From: Amblyornis subalaris
Taxonomy: Eukaryota; Chordata; Aves; Passeriformes; Ptilonorhynchidae
DNA length: 64,000 nucleotides
NCBI GenBank assembly: GCA_018881555.1
Contig: JACAXG010000310.1
Location: 201,584 to 265,583 of the forward strand
Direction of reading: 5' to 3'
Of this stretch, positions 46,063 to 57,018 are shown piece after piece (the stretch's first letter is position 1; every line of letters starts with the position of its first letter). A model generated the notes under the pieces. It saw only the letters and a list, made by a program, of their open reading frames with translations. It was not told the origin of the DNA and made no database searches. A program made the translations under genes and the position numbers.

Positions 46063-49000
46063 GTATGTATTTTTAACTGTCTCAGAGAGGGTTTTGCCTG
46101 CAAAACCACTGTGCTAGGACAAGGAGCGTGTGCAAGTGTGAGAGCTGCCAGCCCAGTGTCAAGGATACGGCGTGATTGTCAGCACTTGCTGGGTCTAGAG
46201 AACAGTGAGCATCAGTTTATCTGCAAAATGTGGAATAAAACACTTATTTCAGTGTTGTATGTAAAGGGCTCATGGAAAAACTCACAACGCAACTGGAGCT
46301 ACCTAACTTGAGCTTGAACATTACACAGAAATAGGCAATATTGAGACAATATCACAGAATCCCAGAATGGGTTGGGTTGGAAGGGACATTAAAGTCCATC
46401 CAGTTCCACCCCCTGCCATGAGTAGGGACACCTTCCACTATCCCAGGTTGCTCCAAGCCCCATCCAGCCTGGCTTTAGACGCTTCAAGGGGTGGGGCAGC
46501 CACAGCTTCTCTGGGCAGCCTGTGCCAGGGCCTCACCTCCCTCAAAGGGAAGAATTCTTTCCCAATATCTAATCTAACTTTCTGCTCTTTCAGTTTTAAA
46601 TACTCCTTATTCCTATCACTACAAGTCCTGATGTATCACCTGTACAGACAGGGCACTTCATAGAGCACCACAAAGCCAGATCTGGGTGGAGGATAAAGGA
46701 TAATGTGGTTCCACACAGTCAGGATTTTAGGTGAATCTCATGGGAGGCAATTCCAGCAATTCCCTCCAGGGAGGGAAAGAGGACACAAGAGAGGGCATAG
46801 TGGGAGTATTGCTGTGGAGGGAAGGCTCCTCATCGCAGGAGGAGGTTGCCAGGCTGGGTTGGGGTTCTTTGGTACACTGGAAACGAGCAGAGAATTCTGA
46901 GGACTGAGAGCTGGATGTGGGAGTGAAAAAGCCTGAAGGAGCAGCATGAGCCACAGCCTGAGGTAAAAAAGATTACAAGTAGAAATGGACACAATGGCAG
47001 TGAAATGGTTTTCTTTGGCTGCCAAAAGCAAGAAGAAAACACAGAGAGGAATAGGGTCAATGAAGGGAGAACAAGTAAAGTGAGTATTTTTAGCCTCCCT
47101 AGTATGCAATTTTATTTGTTCCAGTTTTCACGAGGGTTGGGGTCAGATGCTTAGCATGTAAATGTAGCACAGCACAAAGGTCAGCGAGGTCTGATAGAAC
47201 TGACCCTGCTCTTAAGAGCTGCCTGGAGCATTTGCCCTCAAAAATATGCACTGGAGAGGTTTCTGGAGAGGATGGGTCAGAGCGACAGGGGAAATGACCC
47301 AAGCTCTGGGGCTTCAGACTGAAATCTGAAAGACACAGGGCAAATGAGGCAAATTCCTTTAGAAGGGCCTGAACTGCAGAGTGATAACCAATTAACCTGG
47401 GCTTGTAGACAATTCATCATGCCAGTGCAGCTGAAGTTCCTAAGCAGGGAAATTATTCAAGGGCATAAAGGATGTTCCTGTAAGTTGACTATAAGGCTCT
47501 TGGCATGTCTCTACGTGACATTAAGGGAAACCTTGGGCCAGATCTCATTCTTGTAAGAGGAATGTAGANTCGAAAAATAAGTTGGTTAGAAAACAAGACA
47601 GCTGGAAAGGATCTCAGCTGGTCTGTTCCCATCTAAGACAGCATCATCTGGGTTTTTTAAAGGGGGAAAAGCAGTTCCCTAGGAGTCTGTATTGCCTGGC
47701 TNTCTAAGTGCAGGGAATGAAGGCAGTTTCCTGCAAGGTTAGAATGAAAATACTGATGATAAACAGGAGACAACTTGTCCAAACTGAATAACAGTAAAAA
47801 TAAATGAGGAATACCACATCTGGGAAAAATGAACTTACTACTACAAAGTAATAGGATGGTTCAGATAGTGATCTGAGGTTACATTTAGTCAATATTACAC
47901 AGCTGAGAAAGGCAAACAGTTCCTCAGTGTAGTAATAAAANGGGTGGTGGAGGTGATTGGTCTGCACAGGGCGTTGGGGCTGAGCTGGAGTGTTGCCTTC
48001 AGCTGCTGAAGATCCATTTTAACCATTCTTCAGGAAAGTGTTCGAGAAATTCAAGGAGCCTGGAAAAAAAAACAACCTGGTAAAAACTGGAAAGAAGCCA
48101 AGCTGTGTGAGGAGGCTCCAGCAGTATTTCAAATCTGTTCTTGAAAAAAAAGAAACTTGGATGTTTGCCTTCCATTCGGGGTGATAATATTGCATTTCAA
48201 TGGAGAATCTAAGCTTTTCCCAGAAGTAGCTTTCCCAGCTTGGCTCTGAACTGGTTTCTAAGTTAATTTGTTTAATTTTTCATGGAAGCTGCTGTATAGG
48301 AGATGATAAATATTTCTCTTGGAAATTGATTCAGATTGGTTCTAGTGGGCTTTCATTTCGGGAATGCTTTAGAACTTGGACTTCAAAACCTAATTTGAAT
48401 AGAAATTCTAATTAAATTTCCACTAAACCCCCACCCCAAATACACAGAGTGCTCCCTTGTTTTCAGTGTTAAGCCAGGGCTCCCTGTGAGGTGATACCAG
48501 AACAGTGAATTGCTGGGGAAACCTGAGCTTTTAATGCTATTGATTGAGGTGACTTTTGGGTCTGTCCTCTCCTCTTCAACACCACATTCCCAGACCGAGT
48601 CACTGTGATTGTTTTGTTTTATTCCAAGCACTGCTGCCATAGGGATTTGAAGCACCTCACCCTGTTTATGAAACACTCCTTCTGGGCTTGTTTGTTTTTC
48701 TTCCTTTAAGGGAAAACATCTTCCTGACACCAGGGAGGACAGCTGAGCCCACCCAAATCTCTTGTTAGCCCTCAGTCTGCTGCAGAATCCTGGGATGTGG
48801 CAGATGGCCACTGTCTGGGTTTAATTTTGATGATCAAAATCAAAAAGAAGAGAATTTATACAGCACTACGTGTTTACTAAGCTGGATTTTTTAAATAGAA
48901 ATTTAGAATGAATTCTACACCTACAATTTGCTGCTTTTTAATTGCTTAGCTGCTGGAGGTGTAAGTAACTATAGTGATCTATGTCTTTTGTTGTAGTCTC

Positions 49001-49356
49001 TCATCTTTTTGTCCCCTTTTTGTGCCCTATTCCCTTTGCAGAGTGTTTGAAGAGACAGGGGCTATAGACCAGTAATAATAGGGGAGGCAAAAAAAAGGGG
49101 ATCAAAAAAGGCAAGCAGGAGTATCCTTGACATTTTTGGCTGTTAGAGAGGTATTGACACAAATGTTCATGTCCTCGTGTTTGAAATCATGACCTAATCC
49201 TGCACTTCTCCTGTTCCTGGTGTATCTTTGAAAAGTTCTGTCTGTGCCTTTGCTTTTCATAAGTGATGACATTTGCTTAAAAATTCCCTTTGGNGTCTAC
49301 GTCAATTTTTTTCTCTCCTTTTTGTCTTTCCTTTTTTCCCTTCCCTTCCGTAACAG
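46063..49356 (+). other. LRRFIP1: LRRFIP1 intron 8
   Basis: This 3.3 kb intron contains one antisense CR1 (46.35-46.63 kb) close to exon 8. Its 3' end has a long pyrimidine tract ('ttttttccc' and 'ttcccttcc') before 'gtaacag'. No other feature was recognised. Confidence 0.75.
46351..46632 (-). mobile_element. CR1 LINE fragment, antisense
   Basis: The reversed terminus 'tcacagaatcccagaatggg' continues through 'gttgggttggaagggacatt' and 'agcctgtgccagggcctcac' and decays after 'tattcctatcactacaagtc'. Confidence 0.94.
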
Positions 49357-49413
49357 ACCAATGGTTATGAGGAAGACCTGTATGGATCATCCCAGAGTAG
49401 AAAATCTAGCAGG
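49357..49413 (+). CDS. LRRFIP1: LRRFIP1 coding exon 9 (TNGYEEDLYGSSQSRKSSR cassette)
   Basis: The acceptor is 'ccgtaacag'. Nineteen codons TNGYEEDLYGSSQSRKSSR are followed by AGG|GTTAGT. It has an acidic EED next to Tyr, then a Ser/Arg-rich tail, the character of LRRFIP N-terminal inserts. Phase 0-0. The donor has T at +3 but G at +5, a weak site of the kind found on regulated exons. Confidence 0.78.
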
Positions 49414-51706
49414 GTTAGTAGATGATTTCTATTGCTGTAAAATTCTATTACTCTATTTAATGGGATTAAAGCTAATTAGCAAATTCTTTTCGGTGGTGAA
49501 GCAGGTTTTTCCTGTCTTGCATGCTGTGGGTTTGGAGTTTGTCAGACGCTGGAGGTGCAGCAATGAGCTGTCTGGGAAATAAAAAAAAAATCAAAAATCA
49601 GGCCATGAGTGGGAAGGGAAGTCTCTGCAATTGGTACAAGTAGATCTTGGAAGCCAGAACTGCTTTAACTTGTAAACAAAATTGGGTAAAAATTACTTGT
49701 GACAGCACTGGCAGGGAGGATTTCCATGTGCTGGAAACAGAATGAGTGGTTTTCAACCTGCAAGGTGTTCACACCGTGCTCCAGGAACACTGAATCTCCT
49801 CATTTAGTTCATGCCTTCAGATTTGCATAGTTAAAATGGACTGTGGATATTGAATTTTCCCCAAATGCATGTTGTTTATTTGAAATTTGCTTAACTAAAT
49901 GATTTTTTGTTTCCCTTATAAACTGTATCCTAGGGTTTCTGAAAACACCCACACAGGTGAAGAGGCAGTGCGAGTGTTCCCACTTAGCTACTTAACATTG
50001 ATGTACTTTTATTTCTAGAAACACTCCTGCCCAGAAGAGCGTAATTATTGACTCCATTGTGCGTTTGCAGGTCACAATGTTCCCTCCTGTTCCAGCACAA
50101 GTGTTGTGTGTCAATTATAGCAACTCCTGGCCCTGCTTTGTTAAATACTGGGGTTTGTGCAAATGATTTAAAGGGTTTGTCCAAGCAGAGCCTGGAGGCA
50201 GAGGGGAAACCGTTTGGGTTGGGTTTTTTTTTTTCCTTTATTTTAACAAAGCCAGATAAAAGCTCCGAGCCCGTTGAACTTTGTGCTATCAAGGCTTCTG
50301 AAGAAATTTAGTGGTATGCAGACTAAAGCTCTGTGTTTAGGCGAAAAATAAACTCCTTTTAAGCCTCCATTTAGCCAAGTGTTTGAGCAATACACGCNGA
50401 GCATGAGGGAGAGTTCAGGGGGTTACTTTGTAGGCATCAAGTTAAGCAGGCACTTGGATAAACAGTGAAACAGGACCCTTATATTTCACATCCATTTTAA
50501 ACTGTTGCTGCCATGTAATTTAGCTGGCATTATGTGGCTAAGAGACCATGAAATACTGTTGCTTGAACTGTTAAGAAAACAGCATGTCCTGCTGCTGGCA
50601 CTCCTGCTGGACCATTTGACGAGTTCAAGGAGCTTTATTCTGTAGCACTGGTGACAAATGATGTTCTTATTCTTTACTGACATACTCCAGCACTCCAAGG
50701 ACCTCAGGGAGAGCAAAATATCCGCAAGAAAGTCGTCCAGGGAAAAGAAGTTGTTTGGTTTCCAAGTGAAATAATTTAAAATCATCCTGGAATTAGGGTT
50801 TGCAGCATGGGGGTTTAGTCTGTGTAAAGCTTAATTATGGCAACATCGTTAGTTCCTGGTAGCCCCATTACTGTTTGGATTAATCATTACTTAGGAGGGG
50901 GAGGAAAGTCTTGGGGTGACTTAGAATAGCTGAAACTTCAAACCCACTTGATGCCAGTCTGGCTGGCATTGACTTCTAGGAATACTCTCTCCAAAAAGCC
51001 TAAGCCTAACCATAAAGATTTGTCAAAGTGACAANGAAAAATGAAGATGAGGAAAATTCTTCAGGATGGCAGGGAAATGATGAGTCTGCTGGCAGTGTTT
51101 TTTTCCAGTGTCCAATTTGAAGTCACAGAATGGCCTGATCTCCTGACAGGTTGATTCCTTAAATATGATTAATGCCATGTGCTTAGGTAGGCCACATGCA
51201 CATTGCAAACTCTCTAGGTAGGAATGAAAGTAATTTCTTAAAGCTCAGTTCAGGTTTCTTTTCAGTAAGTCTTATTTTACAGGCATGGATTGAGGGGGGT
51301 TTGGTTTGTGGGTTCGTTCTTTTTTGGGTTAGGTGTTTTATNTGAGGTTGCACAGTGATTTACCCTCAGTCTGTACCTGTGGGTATTGTGTCTTACCCAC
51401 ACCTCTGTTTGTTTGCAGTGACAGAAGAAAGTTTCTGGGGGTGTGGCTTACAGGGCATAAACCCCCAGGAGCTCTGAAGGAACCTGACCAGCTCTCTGAC
51501 CAGTGCATTTTTCCAGTGCTTGAAAGGGCCCACAGTTTTCACACATCCTCACAGCTTTAATGCAGTTCTCTCTTTTTTTTGCATCTGTGACCACTTTGAC
51601 TCCTTGCAGTTTGTAATCACCTAATTTACTTTTTGCTTCCCGTTTGAAGGAGTTAGGAATGAAGCTGAGTTCTCAAGGAGGTTTTTTTTGTTTGTTGTCA
51701 ATGCAG
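49414..51706 (+). other. LRRFIP1: LRRFIP1 intron 9
   Basis: This 2.3 kb intron has no transposon or other element that I recognise. The acceptor 'ttgtttgttgtcaatgcag' has a modest pyrimidine tract. Confidence 0.7.
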
Positions 51707-51787
51707 GCTTCATACTACTCTGACCTGAGTCTCCCCAACAACAGCTATGCTTCCACATCTCAACTTTCTTCCCAAAATGGNAATTGG
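51707..51787 (+). CDS. LRRFIP1: LRRFIP1 probable coding exon 10 (YYSDLSLPNNSYASTS cassette, 3' end uncertain)
   Basis: After the acceptor ATGCAG at 51701-51706 the frame reads ASYYSDLSLPNNSYASTS, then QLSSQNGNW. The only donor that keeps phase 0 is TGG|GTCTGT at 51788, a weak site but of the same GTYNGT class as exons 5, 6, 9 and 11. An ambiguous base at 51781 creates doubt: if it is T, an alternative G|GTAATT donor appears at 51780 and would give a 73-nt, frame-breaking exon. The Ser/Tyr content and the likeness to exon 11 (YSDxxLP then SY) support a real cassette. The last residues are provisional. Confidence 0.6.
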
Positions 51788-52981
51788 GTCTGTTGCCCTC
51801 TGGCTTCACCTGGCCTGGACTTTGTTTGGATAATACAACCTCCTGTGCTTAGGAATCAATTTGGACCAATTGTCAAGAGTCTCTGTAGCTCTTTTTAGTG
51901 ACACTTAAAAAATCCCCAGACAGATCAGACCTTTTAAGATTGGAACGAGTAATGGAAAATGTTTTCAAATGAGCACAATCAGTTTTCCTTTGCTGCTCCT
52001 CCCTTTCCTTGTCTGCCATTGGCCTCAATNGGTCTGGAAAAAGAAGGGAAATCTTAATTACGTGAAGTTCTCTGTTTGAGGCAGCTCCTCTGCGTAGCGT
52101 GTCAGTCTGGTGAGCTTGAGACAATCCAGTCTGCACGACATGGAACGACAAGGAANCAATTCCCAGACTGCTGGGAGAAAATCAGCGAAGCTGTAAAACC
52201 CCCTGGGAGGTTGGATTGTCCCCTGTGTGTGGCAGAGCTCGGCCAGCCCGGTGCCAGCAAGCAGAGCTCCAGCAGCGCTCCAGGTCCTGCCTGGGGACAC
52301 CAGCACGGGGATGTGGAGTGTGGGGCACTTGCAGAAGGACCCTGCCTGGGAGCCCTGGGCTGGGGAGCACTGCTGGAGTGTCTCTTGCACTCATTCTGCC
52401 AGACACAGCGTGTGCTGTGAGTCTGTTGAACTGCTGCATCTCGGGGGGATGGTTACTAACAGCAGAACCACTTGTTTCATACTGCTCTGACTGAAGTACT
52501 ACTAGCTTTTTCCTGAGTTATTTGGGTTTTCTCTGCATTTGTGAATAATGAAATACACAAGAGATGATTTTACAGCTCTGTGAAACACAGTGTGTACCTT
52601 GCAGCATTTCTGTGTAGCTTTTTCTGACTTTGATTGCAGTGAGGAAAAACCCCCTTTCTGGCTCCCTATACACAAATGCGTGTGAGACAATAACAGCTTA
52701 ACAACCTAAAATTAAATTATGCTGTTTTGCTTCTGCATACTGTCGTGTCCTCCCTTCCTGTAGGAAATGCATGTGTCTGCTTGGTATTCTTAGTCTTTGG
52801 GAGCTGACATCTACTGCTTTTATGGTGCAGATGACTAATATTCTCTGTACTGGGTTTCCTTCTGTTGTAGTGTAACGATCCTAATCTCTCCCCAAGANGG
52901 TTAATTCTGCTGTAGGCGCCTTTTTTTGTTTCATTTTCTCTGCCAAAAGAAAAAAAAAAGTGTTGTGCTTGTCTCCCTCAG
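51788..52981 (+). other. LRRFIP1: LRRFIP1 intron 10
   Basis: This 1.2 kb intron has no recognised repeat. A TGCATG lies at 52768-52773, about 210 nt before exon 11. The acceptor 'ttgtctccctcag' is good. The start depends on the uncertain exon 10 donor. Confidence 0.65.
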
Positions 52982-53026
52982 CCCTCCCTGCTGTACAGCG
53001 ATGCTCTGCCAGCCAGGAGTTACAGG
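52982..53026 (+). CDS. LRRFIP1: LRRFIP1 coding exon 11 (PSLLYSDALPARSYR cassette)
   Basis: Fifteen codons PSLLYSDALPARSYR lie between 'ctccctcag' and AGG|GTTTGT. YSDALP followed by SY parallels YSDLSLP followed by SY in exon 10, suggesting common origin. Phase 0-0. The donor is weak (T at +3 and +4, G at +5), so skipping is likely in many tissues. Confidence 0.75.
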
Positions 53027-53922
53027 GTTTGTTGTGCTACTGCTCTGGACACCAACACCAGAGCCACTCACCCCCAGCCGTGCACATCTTGTCTCTTACC
53101 TGTCTGTAATTCCTGTTGGGTCCATTTATCTCCCACTCCNGCGTCCCATCCATCTGAATGCCACGTGTGCGATGCTGTTTGTGCAGGCCTGGATTTGCTG
53201 TCCTTTTAATTCCCGTTGGAACTGTGCCATCATCAAGGGTTGTGATGGTGCCACGGGTGTCGTGTCCGTGTGGAGAGGGTTGTCTTCCCTTTGGTGTATT
53301 ACCAGGAGCAGGACACAGAGGCAACATCAATTCTTTCTGGTTGTTCAACAAGTAACAAAAACATGTTCGCAAATTTTTTTAGGCAAATTCCACCGTTCTT
53401 GTTTAAAATGAGCTTCTCAGATTTTTTTTTCTCAGAGCTTAAAGGTAGAGTTTCCTTAGCCATATATGTATATGCTAAACTGGATTCAGTCTTATAGTCC
53501 ACATTTTCCTCCTTTTTCATTAATTTATTAAACTGACTGGTAAGTGAAGCTCACCAGGTGGGAGTTTTCCCCCTCACTGCCAGCACCAGCAATGAAGGTG
53601 AAACAGATGGGAACAATTCAAGAATTGATGTAGCCGTTTTGCTGATAGGCACTAAAACTACGTTGAACTGAAACCCTGGGAGAAGGGTTGGAAATGCATG
53701 GAGCCTGACGGGCGCCGGGGGGGGTGTGTCAGACCTTGCACGTGTCCCCCAGGTTGCGTTGGGTCCTCCCTTGCATGTCGCTTGGGGTTGCACACGGGAG
53801 ATGTCCCTGTCCTTGCCCGTCCTGCTCGTTGCCACGCGTTGTCCTCGGTGCTGCCCGCTGTGAGTTTGTGCTCGTGGAGCCTGAGCTGCCTCCGGTGTGC
53901 TGACTCTGTGTTTCAATTGTAG
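53027..53922 (+). other. LRRFIP1: LRRFIP1 intron 11
   Basis: This 0.9 kb intron contains TGCATG at 53695-53700 and 53772-53777 and a GC-rich 3' half. No transposon was recognised. The acceptor is 'tttcaattgtag'. Confidence 0.8.
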
Positions 53923-53988
53923 GCGTCTGTGTACGACGAGAGCGTTTACAGCGGGAGCCGGCGCTATAGTGCCCCCAGTTCCCGTGCT
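53923..53988 (+). CDS. LRRFIP1: LRRFIP1 coding exon 12 (ASVYDESVYSGSRRYS... cassette)
   Basis: Twenty-two codons begin ASVYDESVYSGSRRYS and end APSSRA, followed by a strong donor GTAAGA. Two Tyr-acidic motifs (VYDES, VYSGS) and an RRYSAPSSR stretch fit a phosphorylation-rich disordered linker. Codons are more GC-rich than in the neighbouring introns, consistent with coding constraint. Phase 0-0. Confidence 0.82.
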
Positions 53989-55668
53989 GTAAGAGGTTTT
54001 CTGCATTTCCCTGCTCTGTGTGTGTCCTTTGCTGGGCTCAGGAACGTTTCACACGGGCTGTNTGACATCCAGAGCCTGCTGCTGGAGGCAGCAGAAGTGG
54101 GAGCACCATTCCCGTGAGGTTCCGTGAAATGATGAGTGGTGATCGCTGGGCACTGGCCCCTCCGTGGGGAGGGGAATCCGGCTCTGCCTCGCGCTTGGTT
54201 TGCAGATAAAACACCTTGGAAATGCCATACACGAAGTCCTTTCCCTCCCTGAGACTTAATTCTTCTTTCGAAAGCTGAGAAAAAATACAATTTAAAAAAA
54301 TAATCAGCAAAAAATTTCAAAATCAGTTCCACATCAGTGGTTGTGTGCTAGCGTGAAGTAAAGGATTTTTGTGAACATCGGTTTTGTTTGTTGGATTTCT
54401 ATTCAAGTGTATTTCACATTCATATATGTGACAATGTTTCCAAAATACGTGTTCCTGAGAGTGGAGGGCTCTGTCATTGCTGGGGAGCAACAATATGAGG
54501 AATGGCAATATAAATTGTTTCCTTTCAAAAAAGAGAAACTCCAGGACTCCATTTACAGATTAAAAGGCAGAAAATGCTTTCGCTTCTTCTCCGTGCGTGT
54601 TTGTGTTAGGCAGTCCATCTGCTGCTGTTGTGTCCACCTGGGGAAAAAAAAAAGCCAATCTCTCTTGATTTTTATGTCCTGCTCTGTGGGCCCACTGCTT
54701 ATTCTGCCCCTCATCCCCTTCACTGATGATGGACAAACCCAACCAACCAAAAAAACCCCAGCAAACAAATAACCACCATCTAAGGCCACAAGAGTAAAAA
54801 GACTCAAAGAATTGATGTCACTTTGACATCAAACATTACATTTTTATTNGCTTGGAGGAGGAAACACTTTCAAGGATGCTTACTAAGCACGTGGTAGTCT
54901 TTAAAGGTCTGCACCATCCTCATGCNATCCCGCTGAATCACAGTTGTGAGAAATCATTTATAGTAAGCTCTCAGCCCAAAACCAGTTCACAAGTCTTTCC
55001 CTGGCTGGCAATGGCTTTAGCAGGGAGCACTGACTAAAAGACTGGTGCTTGTTCCACTCCCTCCATCCCCATCCCACCCTGAGCCACAGGTATTTGGAAG
55101 CCTTTCCAGTTCCTGTTGCCTGTAGTAATGAGAGAGTTGAAACAGGAGGGCTTCGCCTCAGAGGGAGCGACCTCGTCACAATAACTGTGGTTATTTTAAT
55201 GTCTCTGGACCTTGCAGCACTTTCAAGGTGGNGAGTGAGTGCCACTTGGGTGGCGATTCCCAAAAAATGTTTTTGGAGGAGCAGGTGAATGCAGGGGGTG
55301 AGGCTGAGAGTGGCCTTGCTTGGTGACAGCCACTCGCTTCCATAGTCTGCTCTGCAGTACACAGGGAGCACCTGTGGAATAAATAGGGCCTGGAAACATT
55401 AATATGGAGCTCATCAGTAGGTAAAACTTTTTCCCTGACACGTGTCTCAAATTTATTCTAAACTCTTCTTATGCTAAACATAAAACACCAATAGCAGCCA
55501 AGGCTTCTGTGTTAGAATTGCTTCGTAAGAAAACAAAANCTAAATTTTTACTTCAGTGCTTTTTGCCTTTAATTTAGGGATTATTGTGTGATTGGCAGTA
55601 GTTGTAAACAGTGTGCAGCAGAGTTTTATATTATGCACATCCTCACCTCTGAAATGAAGCTCAGGTGC

Positions 55669-55855
55669 ATAGAATCCCAAAATGGTTTGGGTTGGAAGGG
55701 ATATGAAAGCCTACCTTGTTCCAGCCCCCTGCCCTGGGCAGGAACACCTTCCACTATCCCANGTTGCTCCAAGCCCTGTCCAACCTGGCCTTGGACATTC
55801 CAGGGATGGGGCAGCCACAGCTTCTCTGGGCAGCCTGTGCCAGGACCTCTCTCCA
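55669..55855 (-). mobile_element. CR1 LINE 3'-end fragment, antisense
   Basis: The reversed terminus 'agaatcccaaaatggtttgg' is followed by 'gttggaagggatatgaaagc', 'caggaacaccttccactatc' and 'ttctctgggcagcctgtgcc', then stops abruptly. Confidence 0.93.
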
Positions 55856-56460
55856 GGTGCATCTGAGGACACTGCCCCACCCCAGGGCTCACTGAGGCAC
55901 CTTGCACGGAATGTTTTGTGGTCAAAACATTTTGTGGCTGACCTTGTGCTTGTACCCTGGCTGGGGTTATTTCCAGCTTGCCCTCTCACCATTTATTAGT
56001 GCTGGAAGCTTAATTTTCAGTTGATGCTGTGCTGCTTCGTTAGTGTGACTAATGATGCTGGAGCAGCCCTGCAGTGGCTTGGTGAAGGCCTGGATGTTTC
56101 TGTAAATTTGAGGAGTCCAGGGATTCCTGTAGTGGCCAGGTAAATCAATAAAAGAAACCTTAAAAAAAGACACAGCATCTCAAAAATACGATAATTCTTT
56201 AGATTGCTGTGTGTTAACTGGTTATTTCCAGAGTAAGTTCTAGTTCTGTTTCCCTGATGCTTTAAACTTTGATTTCCCTGCTCCATTTTCACTGCATTAA
56301 AAAATAAAACAGCATAGACATGTTCTTTGTCCTTGTCAGCACCAAGCCAGCCCTGTCCTGCTTAGATGTTCCTTTNTAAGAAAGGCTAAAAGACTTTCTT
56401 TGGCAGGAGATGAGGACTGCAGGTGCTGGAAAAGCAGGAGAGATACTCAGTCTCTGAGCT

Positions 56461-56516
56461 GGTCTCAGTTTTTGCTTTAATCCCCATGGTGGTCTCAGTT
56501 TTTACTTTAATCCCCA
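56461..56516 (+). repeat. 30-bp tandem duplication
   Basis: 'ggtctcagtttttgctttaa' then 'tccccatggt' at 56461-56490 is repeated from 56491 with one internal change (g to a) and divergence at the end. It is a simple recent duplication in an intron. Confidence 0.9.
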
Positions 56517-56940
56517 CAATGATGGATGTTTCTTGCTTTGGCCTGTGGAGCACAGATTTATTTTATATGTGCACAATGTTGGGAACATGGGAAAATGATT
56601 CACCAGAGAGCCTCAGAGCTCTTGGAATGTAGTAGGATGGGGCCTTTTGTAGAGAAACTGAGTTGTTTACTTGTGACTGGTACCTGAAGAGATATAAATA
56701 AACCATTAGTATTCTAAGAATTGAATCAAAACTCTACTTGAATTACTGCTTGCCTAATTATTAAATTAACAATTGAGGTGTCTGTTCTCTGACTTTCACT
56801 GCTATTCTTTTGTCCAGCTGCATGTAACCGTTTCCTTAACTAACTTCAGATGTGATGCTCTACATCCTCTCCTGCTTCCCTTCCCAGTTCTAATGCCTTT
56901 TTCTTTTCTCTGCCTGCTGTTCCTGGTTTTCCTGCTGCAG

Positions 56941-57018
56941 CCTTCTGAGTACAGCTGCTACCTTGGTTCGGGATCTCGGGCATCCTCCAGAGCCAGCTCT
57001 GCTCGGGCCAGTCCAGTG
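56941..57018 (+). CDS. LRRFIP1: LRRFIP1 coding exon 13 (PSEYSCYLGSGSRASS... cassette)
   Basis: Twenty-six codons begin PSEYSCYLGSGSRASS and end RASSARASPV, then a strong donor GTGAGC. Human LRRFIP1 has a matching optional segment beginning PSDYSGFLGSSSRASS and joined to VEERPEKDF, from memory, so this is a firmly recognised exon. SRASSRASSARAS is a Ser/Arg repeat likely to be phosphorylated. Phase 0-0. Confidence 0.94.

Larger units (their letters stand above)
53989..56940 (+). other. LRRFIP1: LRRFIP1 intron 12
   Basis: This 2.95 kb intron contains an antisense CR1 (55.67-55.86 kb), a 30-bp tandem duplication (56461-56516) and a TGCATG at 56819-56824, 117 nt before exon 13. The acceptor tract 'tgttcctggttttcctgctg' is strong. 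Confidence 0.78.
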
